Shown: in pieces, positions 27,182 to 34,761 of the stretch | How the letters are laid out: each line of letters begins with the position of its first letter | Numbering within the stretch: position 1 is the first letter of the stretch | NCBI RefSeq assembly: GCF_900292075.1 | Contig: NZ_OLMV01000009.1 | Span: 1 to 64,000, forward strand | DNA from: Microbacterium timonense | GTDB lineage: Bacteria > Actinomycetota > Actinomycetes > Actinomycetales > Microbacteriaceae | DNA: 64,000 bases | Direction: 5' to 3' | Program-made: the position numbers and the translations under genes | The notes under the pieces: model-generated | Databases searched by the model: none | Seen by the model: only the letters and a program-made list of their open reading frames with translations | Told to the model about the DNA's origin: nothing

Positions 27182-27586
27182 TCAGTGCCAGGCGAAGCGG
27201 ATGAGGTGATTCCGGCTCAGGGGAGCCAGGGGAGTGTCGTCCACCTCGTGCTCGGCGATCCAGCGCAGCTCGGCGATCTCGGCCGCGGCGGTCGCGGAGC
27301 CGCTGCCCGCCGCGACACGCAGCACGTACGCGTCGGCGACGACGATGTGGTCTGGTTCGTTGGCCGCCGCATCCGTGAACCGGCCGAGCGGCCGGAACGC
27401 CGCGGGCTCGGCGACGATGCCGGTCTCCTCCGCCAGCTCACGCACCACGGCGTCCAGGGCGCTCTCGCCGGGATCGGGCTTGCCTCCCGGCTGCTGGAAC
27501 ACCGTGGCGCCGTGCTTGCGCACCACGAGCGCGCGGCCCGCGTCGTCGACGACGACGGCGGCGCTCACGTGCACCTGGCCGGTCAC
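27182..27586 (-). CDS. NUDIX hydrolase
   Basis: 134 aa from GTG 27586, which overlaps the FAD-oxidase stop (GTGA). The Nudix box GKPDPGESALDAVVRELAEETG matches G-x5-E-x7-REUXEE closely (split here: GKPDPGES, then REL-AEETG). It likely hydrolyses a nucleoside diphosphate derivative such as an oxidised dNTP. The linkage with a flavin oxidase could be a housekeeping association; substrate unknown. Confidence 0.85.
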   Translation of the reverse strand: MTGQVHVSAAVVVDDAGRALVVRKHGATVFQQPGGKPDPGESALDAVVRELAEETGIVAEPAAFRPLGRFTDAAANEPDHIVVADAYVLRVAAGSGSATAAAEIAELRWIAEHEVDDTPLAPLSRNHLIRFAWH

Positions 27587-28989
27587 GGCGCGAAGACCTT
27601 GCCGGGGTTGAGGATCCCATCGGGGTCGAAGACCCGGGTGATCTGTCGCTGCAGCTCCCATTGGTCTTCGCCGAGCTCGTCGGCCAGCCAGCGCCGCTTG
27701 AGGACGCCCACACCGTGCTCTCCGGTGAGGGTGCCGCCCAGGCGCAGCGCCGCCCGGAAGAGGTCGTCGGCGGCGGCCCAGATGTGGTCGGGGGCCTCGA
27801 CGACCCCGAACTCGTCGACGCCCGCGCCCGGCTCGGCCGCGGGGTCGAAGATGAAGTTGGGATGCAGGTTGCCGTCGCCCGCGTGCGCGACGGTCGGGAT
27901 GACGATGCCGTGCTCGCGCTCGACGCGCGCGATCTCGTCGAACATCGCCGGCAGCGCGCTGCGCGGCACCGACACGTCTTCGATGAGCGCGGTGCCGAGC
28001 GTCTCCATCGCGGGATGCATCGAGCGGCGGATGGCGAGCAGCCGCTCGCCCTCCTCGCGGTCGTGCGACAGGGCGACCGTTCCGCCGGCAGCGCGCAGCA
28101 CGGCGGCGATCGCGTCCGCTTCGGCGACGGCGGCGGGTCCGTCGGTCTGGATCGTCAGCTGGGCAGCCCCCGGGGTGGGTGGATCGAGGGACAGCAGCGC
28201 GTGCACGGCCGCCAGCGATGCGGCATCCATCAGCTCCATGATCGACGGCTGCGCACCCGATGCGGTGACCGCCGCCGATGCGGTGGCGGCGGAGCGCACG
28301 TCGGGGAAGGTCGCGGCGATCGTGCACACCTCGCCCGGGACGAGCCGACGCAGCTTCAGCGTCGCCCCGACGATCACCCCGAGCGTCCCCTCGGAGCCGA
28401 TCATCAGCGAGGTGAGGTCGAGGCCGGTGACGCCCTTGACGGTGCGGTGTCCCAGATGCAGCAGGCGGCCGTCGGCGAGCACGACATCGACGCCCAGCAC
28501 CGCGTCGCGCACCACACCGTATTTGGCGCACAGGAGGCCGCCGGCGCCGGTGGCGATGTTGCCTCCGACCGTCGAGATCGCCCGGCTGGCGGGATCGGGT
28601 GCCCACCACAGGCCGTATTCGGCGAGAGCGGTGTTGAGGTCGGCGTTGAGGATGCCGGGTTCCACCACGGCGAGCAAGTCGTCGGGGCGCACCTCGAGGA
28701 TGCGGTCCATTCCTCGCACGGAGAGCGCGATCTCTCCCTCGCCCGCGTTCGCTCCGCCCGCGAGGCCCGTGCCGGCACCCCGTGTCACGACCGGTGTGCG
28801 CGTGCGTGAGGCGATGCGCAGCGTCTGCTGGACGTCTTCGACCGAGCGTGCGTGCACGACGGCGAGCGGGCGACCGGATGCCGCGTGCCCGGACTTGTCG
28901 GCGCGCGCGGCGCCGATCGACGCCGGCGAGGTGTCGACGCGGTCGCCGAGTGCCGCCCGCAGCTCGGCGAGCGTGTCGGCGGGGGTCAC
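27583..28989 (-). CDS. FAD-linked D-lactate/glycolate-type oxidase
   Basis: 468 aa from GTG 28989. The reading frame stays open far upstream, but the GTGA overlap with the YrdB gene fixes the start. FAD-binding type 4 (PCMH) domain about 40-220 (TRGAGTGLAGGANAGEG; GGNIATGAGGLLCAKYG) and a C-terminal oxidase domain with HAGDGNLHPNFIFD and GEHGVGVLKR. This fits GlcD/LldD-like D-2-hydroxyacid dehydrogenases that pass electrons to the respiratory chain or to an iron-sulfur partner. No GlcE/GlcF is adjacent. Confidence 0.88.
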   Translation of the reverse strand: MTPADTLAELRAALGDRVDTSPASIGAARADKSGHAASGRPLAVVHARSVEDVQQTLRIASRTRTPVVTRGAGTGLAGGANAGEGEIALSVRGMDRILEVRPDDLLAVVEPGILNADLNTALAEYGLWWAPDPASRAISTVGGNIATGAGGLLCAKYGVVRDAVLGVDVVLADGRLLHLGHRTVKGVTGLDLTSLMIGSEGTLGVIVGATLKLRRLVPGEVCTIAATFPDVRSAATASAAVTASGAQPSIMELMDAASLAAVHALLSLDPPTPGAAQLTIQTDGPAAVAEADAIAAVLRAAGGTVALSHDREEGERLLAIRRSMHPAMETLGTALIEDVSVPRSALPAMFDEIARVEREHGIVIPTVAHAGDGNLHPNFIFDPAAEPGAGVDEFGVVEAPDHIWAAADDLFRAALRLGGTLTGEHGVGVLKRRWLADELGEDQWELQRQITRVFDPDGILNPGKVFAP

Positions 28990-29396
28990 GACAGGCGCCG
29001 ACGGCCCGCGATGACGCCCGCGGTGACGGCGACGACGCCGAAGCCGAGGCCGATCCACGCGTTGCCCATCATCCACCACGCGACGGTGGCCGAGGCGTAG
29101 ACGAGCAGCTCCACGATCGCGCGCACGAACGGGTGCACGGCGAAGACCGCCCGGGGCGAGACGAACAGCGCCCACGCGAGGATCGCGACGACGGGAGCCC
29201 CGATGCCCGCCACGATGTTGCCGGGGAAGGGCCACATCGTGAATCCCCACAATGCCAGCGTGCCGAACGCGAAGATCTCGCACACGAACGCGACGATGTC
29301 GATCGCCGAGAGCGGTGGCCGCATCCCGGGGGCCGGTGCCGCCGGAGACGGGGCCGAGCCCGGGGGAGTGGGCGTGACATTCGGCGTGTCGGACAT
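28986..29396 (-). CDS. YrdB family membrane protein (DUF2568)
   Basis: 136 aa. A Pro-rich N-terminus of about 35 residues, then four membrane segments with the family pattern FGTLALWGF and VVAILAWALFVSPRA. Function unknown. The ATG at 29396 has TAGACT 7 nt upstream (29404-29409, minus strand), which also contains the stop codon of the sigma gene, so this three-gene operon (YrdB, oxidase, NUDIX) can start as a leaderless mRNA; GGAGG is also present within those 7 nt. Confidence 0.8.
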   Translation of the reverse strand: MSDTPNVTPTPPGSAPSPAAPAPGMRPPLSAIDIVAFVCEIFAFGTLALWGFTMWPFPGNIVAGIGAPVVAILAWALFVSPRAVFAVHPFVRAIVELLVYASATVAWWMMGNAWIGLGFGVVAVTAGVIAGRRRLS

Positions 29397-29406
29397 GACC
29401 TCCAGT

Positions 29407-31401
29407 CTACGGCGCCGTATCAGCCGGTCCTTCGCTGGGCGCGGACGCGACAGGTGGCTCCGCGGCGCGGTCGTTCCGGCCGCCGGCGTCGGCGTTCTGG
29501 GCGGCGTTGGGGTTCTTGCCGCCGGCATCGGCGTTCGCAGCGGCGCCGGGGTTCGGGGCAGCGTTGGAGTTCTTGCCGCCGCCGTCGGGGTTCGAACCGG
29601 CGTGGGGGCCGGCGTTCTCCCTCGGGCCCCGCCCGTTGCTGCTCTGACCGCCGGCGTTGCCGTTCTCGCCGGGGGCGCGCCCGTTGCTGCTCTGACCGCC
29701 GGCGTTGCCGTTCTCGCCGGGGGCGCGCCCGATGGCTGTTCCGCTGTCGGGCTCCCCGGTGTCGCTCCGGGCGGACCCGGGCGAGGGCGGGGAGCCGGTC
29801 GAGCCGCCGGTGCTCCTCTCCGGCCGGCCGGTGCCGCGCCGGGCGGATGCCTCGGCCGCGCCGTCCGCTGCTGCGCCCGTGTCCGCGGCGGTTTTCCCGT
29901 CCCCCGGCCGGACGTCGCGCGCCGCTGTGCCGACGCCTGCCGCCCGCGTTCCCGCGCCGAGGGAGCCGTTCACCCCGTCGCTGCCGCCGCCGGCTGAGCC
30001 GTTCGCCGCTCGGCTGTTCTCGTTCGCCACGCCATCACTGGAGCCGGCGCCTCCCCCGGCGCCGGCCGCACCGGTGAACCCCTCACCAGCGGCCGGCGGG
30101 TCAGGGACGTGCCCGGCTCCGTCGCGCTCACTCGCGGTGGGGATGTCTGCGGGATGCGGCCCGTGCGACGCCGGACCCGACGGCTCCTGGTCTCCGAGGG
30201 ACGTGAGCGGCGCCGGGGCATCCCCGGCCGCGACGCTCGGCGCGGGAGCCGGAACGGTCAGCGGCCCCGCGGGCACCGCGGCCGCCGTGACGACCCCGGC
30301 CACGACGACCAGACTCGCCGCGGCAAGCCCGGATGCGGCGCCGATCGCGGCGAACGCCGAGCCGCCGGCCGCACCGGCGGCGCTCGCGGCGGCCAGACCC
30401 GCACCCGCTCCTGCAGCACTCAACCCGCCCGCGCCCACGGCGCCCGTCCCCGCGGCGAGCCCACCCACGGCGGTCCCGGCTGTGCCGCCGACGGCGCCGC
30501 CCGCGGCACCACCGGGCGCGAAGGCCACCGCGCCGGGAACGGCGACGGGCGGCGCGGCCGCCAGACCGGCGGTGGGCGCGGCGCCCGGCGCCGTCGCGAG
30601 GGAGGCGGCCGTCCCGGCGCCCGCGAGCAGCGGCAGCAGCACGATCGCAAGGCGGCTCGACACCTCCCGCGCCTCGGCGGCGACGGGGGTGCAGTGTGCG
30701 CACGCCGCGAGGTGCTGGTCGAGCCGAGCGCGATCGCGCCGCCCGAGGTTGCGGCGGCTGTACGCGCCGAGCCGCTCGATCGCCCACCGGCACTCGCTGT
30801 CCTCGTCCACCGCGCGCAGGTGCGCCTGGATCCACGCCTCGCGGAGTCCTTCTCGGGCGCGAAAGGTCAGTTGCGCGACCGCGGTGGCCTTCATGCCCAG
30901 CAGCGGCGCGATCTGGGCCGGCTTCATGCGCTCGATCTCCGAGTACCAGAGCACCTCCTGCCAGCGTGCGGGAAGGCTCCGGAACGCCTGATGCGTGAGC
31001 GTGCGGTCCAGCGTCGCCTCGCTCGCCTCCAAGCCCGTCGACGGGTCCGGAACGGCCTCGAGCTCGTCCAGCGTCGTCTCGTGTCGCGCGCGCCCCCATG
31101 CCGCCGCGGTGTTGCGGATGGTGGCGAACAGGTACGCGCGGAATGAACCGGTCGGCCCTCGACCGCACGCGATCGACTGGTAGATCCGCGTGAAGGCCTC
31201 CTGCACGAGGTCGTCGGCATCCAGGCTCGACGTCAGACTTCGTGCCACCGTGATGCCGGCGCGATAGTGGCGTCGCCACAGTTCGGCGAACGCCGCGACC
31301 TCACCCGCTCGGGAGCGGGCGACCAGTTCGGCGTCCTCGGTGACCGATCGGGCGTCGTCCGCGGCCGGTTCATGATGCGTGCCTGCCTGATCGTGGTCCA
31401 T
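29407..31401 (-). CDS. ECF sigma factor fused to zinc-finger membrane domain and low-complexity tail
   Basis: 664 aa. Residues 27-98 are sigma region 2 (DADDLVQEAFTRIYQSI), 131-190 region 4. An anti-sigma-like H-x3-C-x2-C (HLAACAHC, 230-237) follows, then a hydrophobic helix at about 251-268 and a second near 385-410. The remaining about 250 residues are Gly/Ala/Asn/Pro-rich and include the 16-residue repeat APGENGNAGGQSSNGR twice. Sigma and anti-sigma functions thus sit in one chain tethered to the membrane, with the tail probably outside the cell. Release would need proteolysis or a conformational signal. No separate anti-sigma gene is adjacent. Confidence 0.82.
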   Translation of the reverse strand: MDHDQAGTHHEPAADDARSVTEDAELVARSRAGEVAAFAELWRRHYRAGITVARSLTSSLDADDLVQEAFTRIYQSIACGRGPTGSFRAYLFATIRNTAAAWGRARHETTLDELEAVPDPSTGLEASEATLDRTLTHQAFRSLPARWQEVLWYSEIERMKPAQIAPLLGMKATAVAQLTFRAREGLREAWIQAHLRAVDEDSECRWAIERLGAYSRRNLGRRDRARLDQHLAACAHCTPVAAEAREVSSRLAIVLLPLLAGAGTAASLATAPGAAPTAGLAAAPPVAVPGAVAFAPGGAAGGAVGGTAGTAVGGLAAGTGAVGAGGLSAAGAGAGLAAASAAGAAGGSAFAAIGAASGLAAASLVVVAGVVTAAAVPAGPLTVPAPAPSVAAGDAPAPLTSLGDQEPSGPASHGPHPADIPTASERDGAGHVPDPPAAGEGFTGAAGAGGGAGSSDGVANENSRAANGSAGGGSDGVNGSLGAGTRAAGVGTAARDVRPGDGKTAADTGAAADGAAEASARRGTGRPERSTGGSTGSPPSPGSARSDTGEPDSGTAIGRAPGENGNAGGQSSNGRAPGENGNAGGQSSNGRGPRENAGPHAGSNPDGGGKNSNAAPNPGAAANADAGGKNPNAAQNADAGGRNDRAAEPPVASAPSEGPADTAP
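29632..29727. repeat. two tandem 48-bp coding repeats in the sigma-factor tail
   Basis: Exact tandem copies at 29632-29679 and 29680-29727 encode the two APGENGNAGGQSSNGR units. Copy number may vary between strains. Confidence 0.85.
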
Positions 31402-31733
31402 GATCTTCCGATCCCGCGACCTCGCCGGAATCGGGTGGCTCGACGGCGATCGCGTCCGATGGATCTACATTGTCGTCGTCGCGCCGCGAAACCGCCAGGG
31501 CCGAGAGCAAGCAGGTCTCGCGGCCTGTCGACGACTTTCTCCGCGATTTTCCGCGCGCGCGTAATAAAACGCCCTGCCGCCGCGTCTCTCTCATCAGGAG
31601 TGGTCGCCGGAACGCCCGTTGGGGCTACGGGCGCCGGCGCCCCCCGCGGCTGCTCCGCGGGGCGTGGCGGGGCACGCAGGCATCTCGGGGGAGGGGCCTG
31701 CGGGCCCCGCCCGCATCGTCCGGGAGGGCGGAC
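31402..31733. other. 332-bp intergenic region between nagA end and sigma-factor start
   Basis: Holds the nagA terminator hairpin (31642-31662) and a locally AT-richer stretch near 31540-31570 that is the best place for the sigma gene's promoter, although no clear boxes were assigned. A 74-codon minus-strand frame at 31370-31594 overlaps the sigma start and has no ribosome site, so no gene is called. Confidence 0.5.
31642..31662 (-). terminator. hairpin downstream of nagA
   Basis: CCCCGCGG (31642-31649) and CCGCGGGG (31655-31662) with a CTGCT loop, about 70 bases after the nagA stop. Confidence 0.55.
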
Positions 31734-32870
31734 TCAGCCCTCGTGCCCGGCGGTCCAGACCCGCCGGACCCCGAGCTGCTGATCGAGCAGCACCGCGTCG
31801 GCGAGAGCACCCGGGGCGAGATGCCCGAGGTCCCGCCGCCCGATCGCGCGGGCGGGGGCCGCCGTGAGCGCATGGACCGCACGCTCGAGCGGAACGCCGG
31901 CGTCGACGACGTTGCGCAGCGCCGCGTCCTGCGTGAGCGTCGAGCCGGCGATCGACCCGCCGTCGGCGAGGCGCGCCACCCCACCGGTGACCTCGACGGC
32001 GAGCCCGCCCAGGTCGTAGCGTCCGTCGGCGGCACCGGCCGCTGCCATCGCATCGGTGATCAGCGCGATCCGGTCGCCATCGGCCGCGAAGAGCGTCGCC
32101 ACGAGGTCGAGATCGACGTGGACCCCGTCGGAGATCACCTCGAGGATGACGCGGTCGTCCCGCAGCGCGGCGACGACGGGACCTGGCGCGCGGTGATGGA
32201 TGCCGGGCATCGCGTTGAAGGCGTGCGTCAGCACCGTCGCGCCGGCGTCGAACGCGCGCCGTGCGGTGTCGGCATCGGCGGCGGTGTGGCCGACGGCGAC
32301 GGACACGCCCGCCGCGACGAAGCGGCGGATCGCGTCGAACCCGCCGGGCAGCTCGGGGGCGAGCGTGACCTGCCGGATCGTGCCGCGCCCGGCTTCCAGC
32401 AGACGATCGATGGATGCCGCATCGGCCGGGCGCAGGAGCGCCTCGGTGTGTGCGCCCTTGTGGCCGGGGTCGAGGAACGGCCCTTCGAGGTGCGAGCCCA
32501 GGATGGCCGGGTCTTCCCCGCAGAGGTCCGCGACCATCGACACGCGCGCGACGAGGTCGTCGAGCGACGCGGTGACGAGCGAGATCACGGCGCGGGTGGT
32601 GCCGTGGGCCCGATGCAGGGCGCGCGCCGCGCGGATGGCATCGGGGCCGTCGTCGTAGCTGACCCCGGCCCCGCCATGTCCGTGGATGTCGATGAACCCG
32701 GGGACGAGGCATCCGCCCTCGCCGTCGATCGACGCGTCGGCGTCTGGCAGCTCCCCACCGGTGCCGGCACCGGCCACCCGGTCTTCGTCGAACAGCACCC
32801 AGCCGTCGCGGCGGTCGTCGTCGACGGCCGGGGCGCCGAACAGGCGGATGGAGTGGACGAGCGTCGTCAT
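31734..32870 (-). CDS. nagA: N-acetylglucosamine-6-phosphate deacetylase
   Basis: 378 aa. Amidohydrolase fold with PGFIDIHGHGG (metal HxH), HLEGPFLDPGHKGAH, GHTAADAD, HAFNAM and LITDAM (catalytic Asp). It deacetylates GlcNAc-6-phosphate to glucosamine-6-phosphate, the substrate of NagB encoded at 26341. It is the second gene of an operon with the GH20 hexosaminidase (13-base gap). The separation from nagB by about 4.6 kb of unrelated genes suggests an inserted or rearranged block. Confidence 0.94.
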   Translation of the reverse strand: MTTLVHSIRLFGAPAVDDDRRDGWVLFDEDRVAGAGTGGELPDADASIDGEGGCLVPGFIDIHGHGGAGVSYDDGPDAIRAARALHRAHGTTRAVISLVTASLDDLVARVSMVADLCGEDPAILGSHLEGPFLDPGHKGAHTEALLRPADAASIDRLLEAGRGTIRQVTLAPELPGGFDAIRRFVAAGVSVAVGHTAADADTARRAFDAGATVLTHAFNAMPGIHHRAPGPVVAALRDDRVILEVISDGVHVDLDLVATLFAADGDRIALITDAMAAAGAADGRYDLGGLAVEVTGGVARLADGGSIAGSTLTQDAALRNVVDAGVPLERAVHALTAAPARAIGRRDLGHLAPGALADAVLLDQQLGVRRVWTAGHEG

Positions 32871-32883
32871 GCCGGCATCCTGC

Positions 32884-34542
32884 TCATTCGGTGACCCAGG
32901 GGATCTCGTCGGACGGGTGGAACGCGATGCCGAGGCGGGACCACAGCGGTCCGAGGGCGCCGACGCGTTCCCGGAACGACGACCACGTGCGCAGTTCGCT
33001 CCTCCCGGTGGCCGGCGACCACGCCGCCTCGGCCGCCGCGGCGATCCGGGGGAACGCCATGGCGTCGATGTCGGCTGCCGTGCGCACGGTCTCGGCCCAC
33101 AGCGGTGCCTCCACTCCGAGGATGGCGGACTCCTCCAGGCCGGGGATCACGTCGGAAGGCTCCCACGAGTAGGCCCGCTCCACGCTGGTCGGACCGTTCG
33201 CCCAGGTCAGCCCGAGGGGCGGAGCCGCCGCCTCGTGCGAGGCCGGATACTGCATGTCGAGGTATACCGCGTCGGCGGGGGAGAGGATGAGCGGGGCGTC
33301 GTTGTCGACGAAGGTGCGGGCCTTCTCCGCGGCGCCCTCCTGCGGCGTGAGGAACCCCCAGTACTGACCGACCGTCGTGTCGGCGATGTCGGCGGCTGCA
33401 CCCGCCTCATGCCACGCGACCGGCGTCTTCCCGAGATCGGCGATGAGGGCGCTGACACGCGTCACGAACACGGCGAAGTCCTCGTCGCTCGTGCTCAGCG
33501 ACTCGTCGCCGCCGAAGTGCAGGTACGGCCCCGGGGTCATGGCAGCCAGCTCCCCGAACACGTCGGCCACGAAGTCGTACGTCGCCTCGTCATGGATCCT
33601 CAGCGACGAGAAGCCGACCGCCATGCCCTGATACGCCTCGCCGGCGCGCGGCTCCCCGCCGCCGAACTCGGCGATGACCTGGCGCATCTCGTCGTTGACG
33701 CGCGGTTCCTCGGTGATCGCGGGGTAGGCCAGCCCGACCGCGTGCGTGTGTCCGGGCATGTCGATCTCGGGCACGACGATCATGTGCCGTGACGCGGCGT
33801 ACTCGACGATCTGCCGGTAGTCGTCCCTCGTGTAGAAGCCGCCCGGGTCGCCGCCGACGGCGGTGCCGCTCGCGCGCTCGGTGAGCTCCGGCCGCGAGCG
33901 CAGCTCGATGCGCCAGCCCTGGTCGTCGGTGAGGTGAAGGTGCAGCGCGTTCAGCTTGAGCGACGCCGCCCGGTCGATGTAGCCCTTCACCGTGTCGACG
34001 CCGTGGAAGTGCCGCGCGACGTCGAGCATGACGCCGCGATACGCGAAGCGCGGGGCATCCGCGATGTCTACGGCCGGCACCACCCACCGGTCGCCGTCGC
34101 GGCGGATCAGCTGGCCGAGCGTCTGCACGCCGTAGAAGAGGCCTGCCGTGTCGGCGCCCGTCACGACGACGGCCGTCTCGTCCACCTCGATCCGGTACGA
34201 CTCCGCAGCCTCTGTCTCAGCCGCCGCAAGCCGCAGCCGGATGGCGGCGTCGCCCTCGCTCGATGTCAGCGTCATGCCGGTGCGCGGCGTGACCAGCGCG
34301 GCGAGGGCGGCGACGGCATCCTGATCACCTGCCACCGAGGTCTCCGCGGTGAGCCGGAACGGCGCGCCCGCGGCCTCGGTGATCGAGGCGGGAGCGGGGA
34401 CGACGGGCAGCGACACGGTTTCTCCATTCTGTGCGACCGAGGCGCACGCTGTCACCGATGCCGCGACGAGGACGGTCGCCATGGCGGCCGATGCGGCCAT
34501 GCGTCTGCGGCGACCGTCCGTCCGTCTGCGACGACGGTACAT
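32884..34542 (-). CDS. secreted beta-N-acetylhexosaminidase lipoprotein (GH20)
   Basis: 552 aa; the frame stays open far upstream through glyA, but the real start is the ATG at 34542 with AGGA upstream. Arg-rich n-region and lipobox VTAC (Cys about 33). GH20b domain about 45-160, then the catalytic barrel with HLHLTDDQGWRIELRS, EIDMPGHTHAVGLAYP and the catalytic pair HFGGDES (Asp-Glu). It cleaves terminal GlcNAc/GalNAc from chitooligomers or glycans on the cell surface, feeding the importer at 22194. A possible ROK operator overlaps the start. Confidence 0.93.
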   Translation of the reverse strand: MYRRRRRTDGRRRRMAASAAMATVLVAASVTACASVAQNGETVSLPVVPAPASITEAAGAPFRLTAETSVAGDQDAVAALAALVTPRTGMTLTSSEGDAAIRLRLAAAETEAAESYRIEVDETAVVVTGADTAGLFYGVQTLGQLIRRDGDRWVVPAVDIADAPRFAYRGVMLDVARHFHGVDTVKGYIDRAASLKLNALHLHLTDDQGWRIELRSRPELTERASGTAVGGDPGGFYTRDDYRQIVEYAASRHMIVVPEIDMPGHTHAVGLAYPAITEEPRVNDEMRQVIAEFGGGEPRAGEAYQGMAVGFSSLRIHDEATYDFVADVFGELAAMTPGPYLHFGGDESLSTSDEDFAVFVTRVSALIADLGKTPVAWHEAGAAADIADTTVGQYWGFLTPQEGAAEKARTFVDNDAPLILSPADAVYLDMQYPASHEAAAPPLGLTWANGPTSVERAYSWEPSDVIPGLEESAILGVEAPLWAETVRTAADIDAMAFPRIAAAAEAAWSPATGRSELRTWSSFRERVGALGPLWSRLGIAFHPSDEIPWVTE

Positions 34543-34557
34543 GTAAAGAGTCCTAAC
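34543..34557 (-). promoter_or_regulatory. possible ROK operator at the hexosaminidase start
   Basis: GTAAAGAGTCCTAAC on the plus strand matches 11 of 15 bases of the operator half at 20905-20919 (GTAAGGTCTACTAAC). It directly abuts the hexosaminidase start codon. This would put nagA and the hexosaminidase under the same regulator as the import operon. Confidence 0.4.
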
Positions 34558-34595
34558 AAAAGGGATCGGGCTCAGCCTATCCGGTCGGCGTCCGT

Positions 34596-34601
34596 TATGC
34601 T
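34596..34601 (+). promoter_or_regulatory. -10 box of the glyA transcript
   Basis: TATGCT, 6 bases before the predicted riboswitch begins, so the aptamer forms at the 5' end of the mRNA. Confidence 0.6.
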
Positions 34602-34606
34602 CGGGA

Positions 34607-34684
34607 TGTCGCGACTGGCGTTGAGGTGGACCACCACCGGGGAGCGACCGACTACGGCATTCGACCGCACGCCTGGGCCGAGCA
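34607..34684 (+). ncRNA. ZTP (pfl) riboswitch
   Basis: The conserved pfl-motif pieces occur in order: GTCGCGACTGGCG (34608-34620), GTGGACCACCACCGGGGAGCG (split: GTGGACCACC, then ACCGGGGAGCG, 34626-34646), and CGCACGCCTGGGC (34667-34679). These are the P1/P2 strands, the CCGGGGAGC core and the 3' CGCCTGGGC pseudoknot strand that binds ZTP/ZMP. In actinobacteria this class sits before glyA and folD, which is exactly the context here. Binding of ZMP/ZTP (low folate state) should raise expression. About 77 nt separate it from ATG 34762; the expression platform was not resolved. Confidence 0.92.
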
Positions 34685-34761
34685 GATGTTCCGAGTAAAC
34701 CCGGATGTCGAGGGGCGCGCCATGCGCAGCGAGACACCGAAGCCGTGAGTCTGGAGATCGC

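Noticed and set aside
31370..31594. 74-codon minus-strand ORF between the sigma gene and nagA
   Set aside because: It overlaps the start of the sigma gene, lacks a ribosome site and has no recognisable features.
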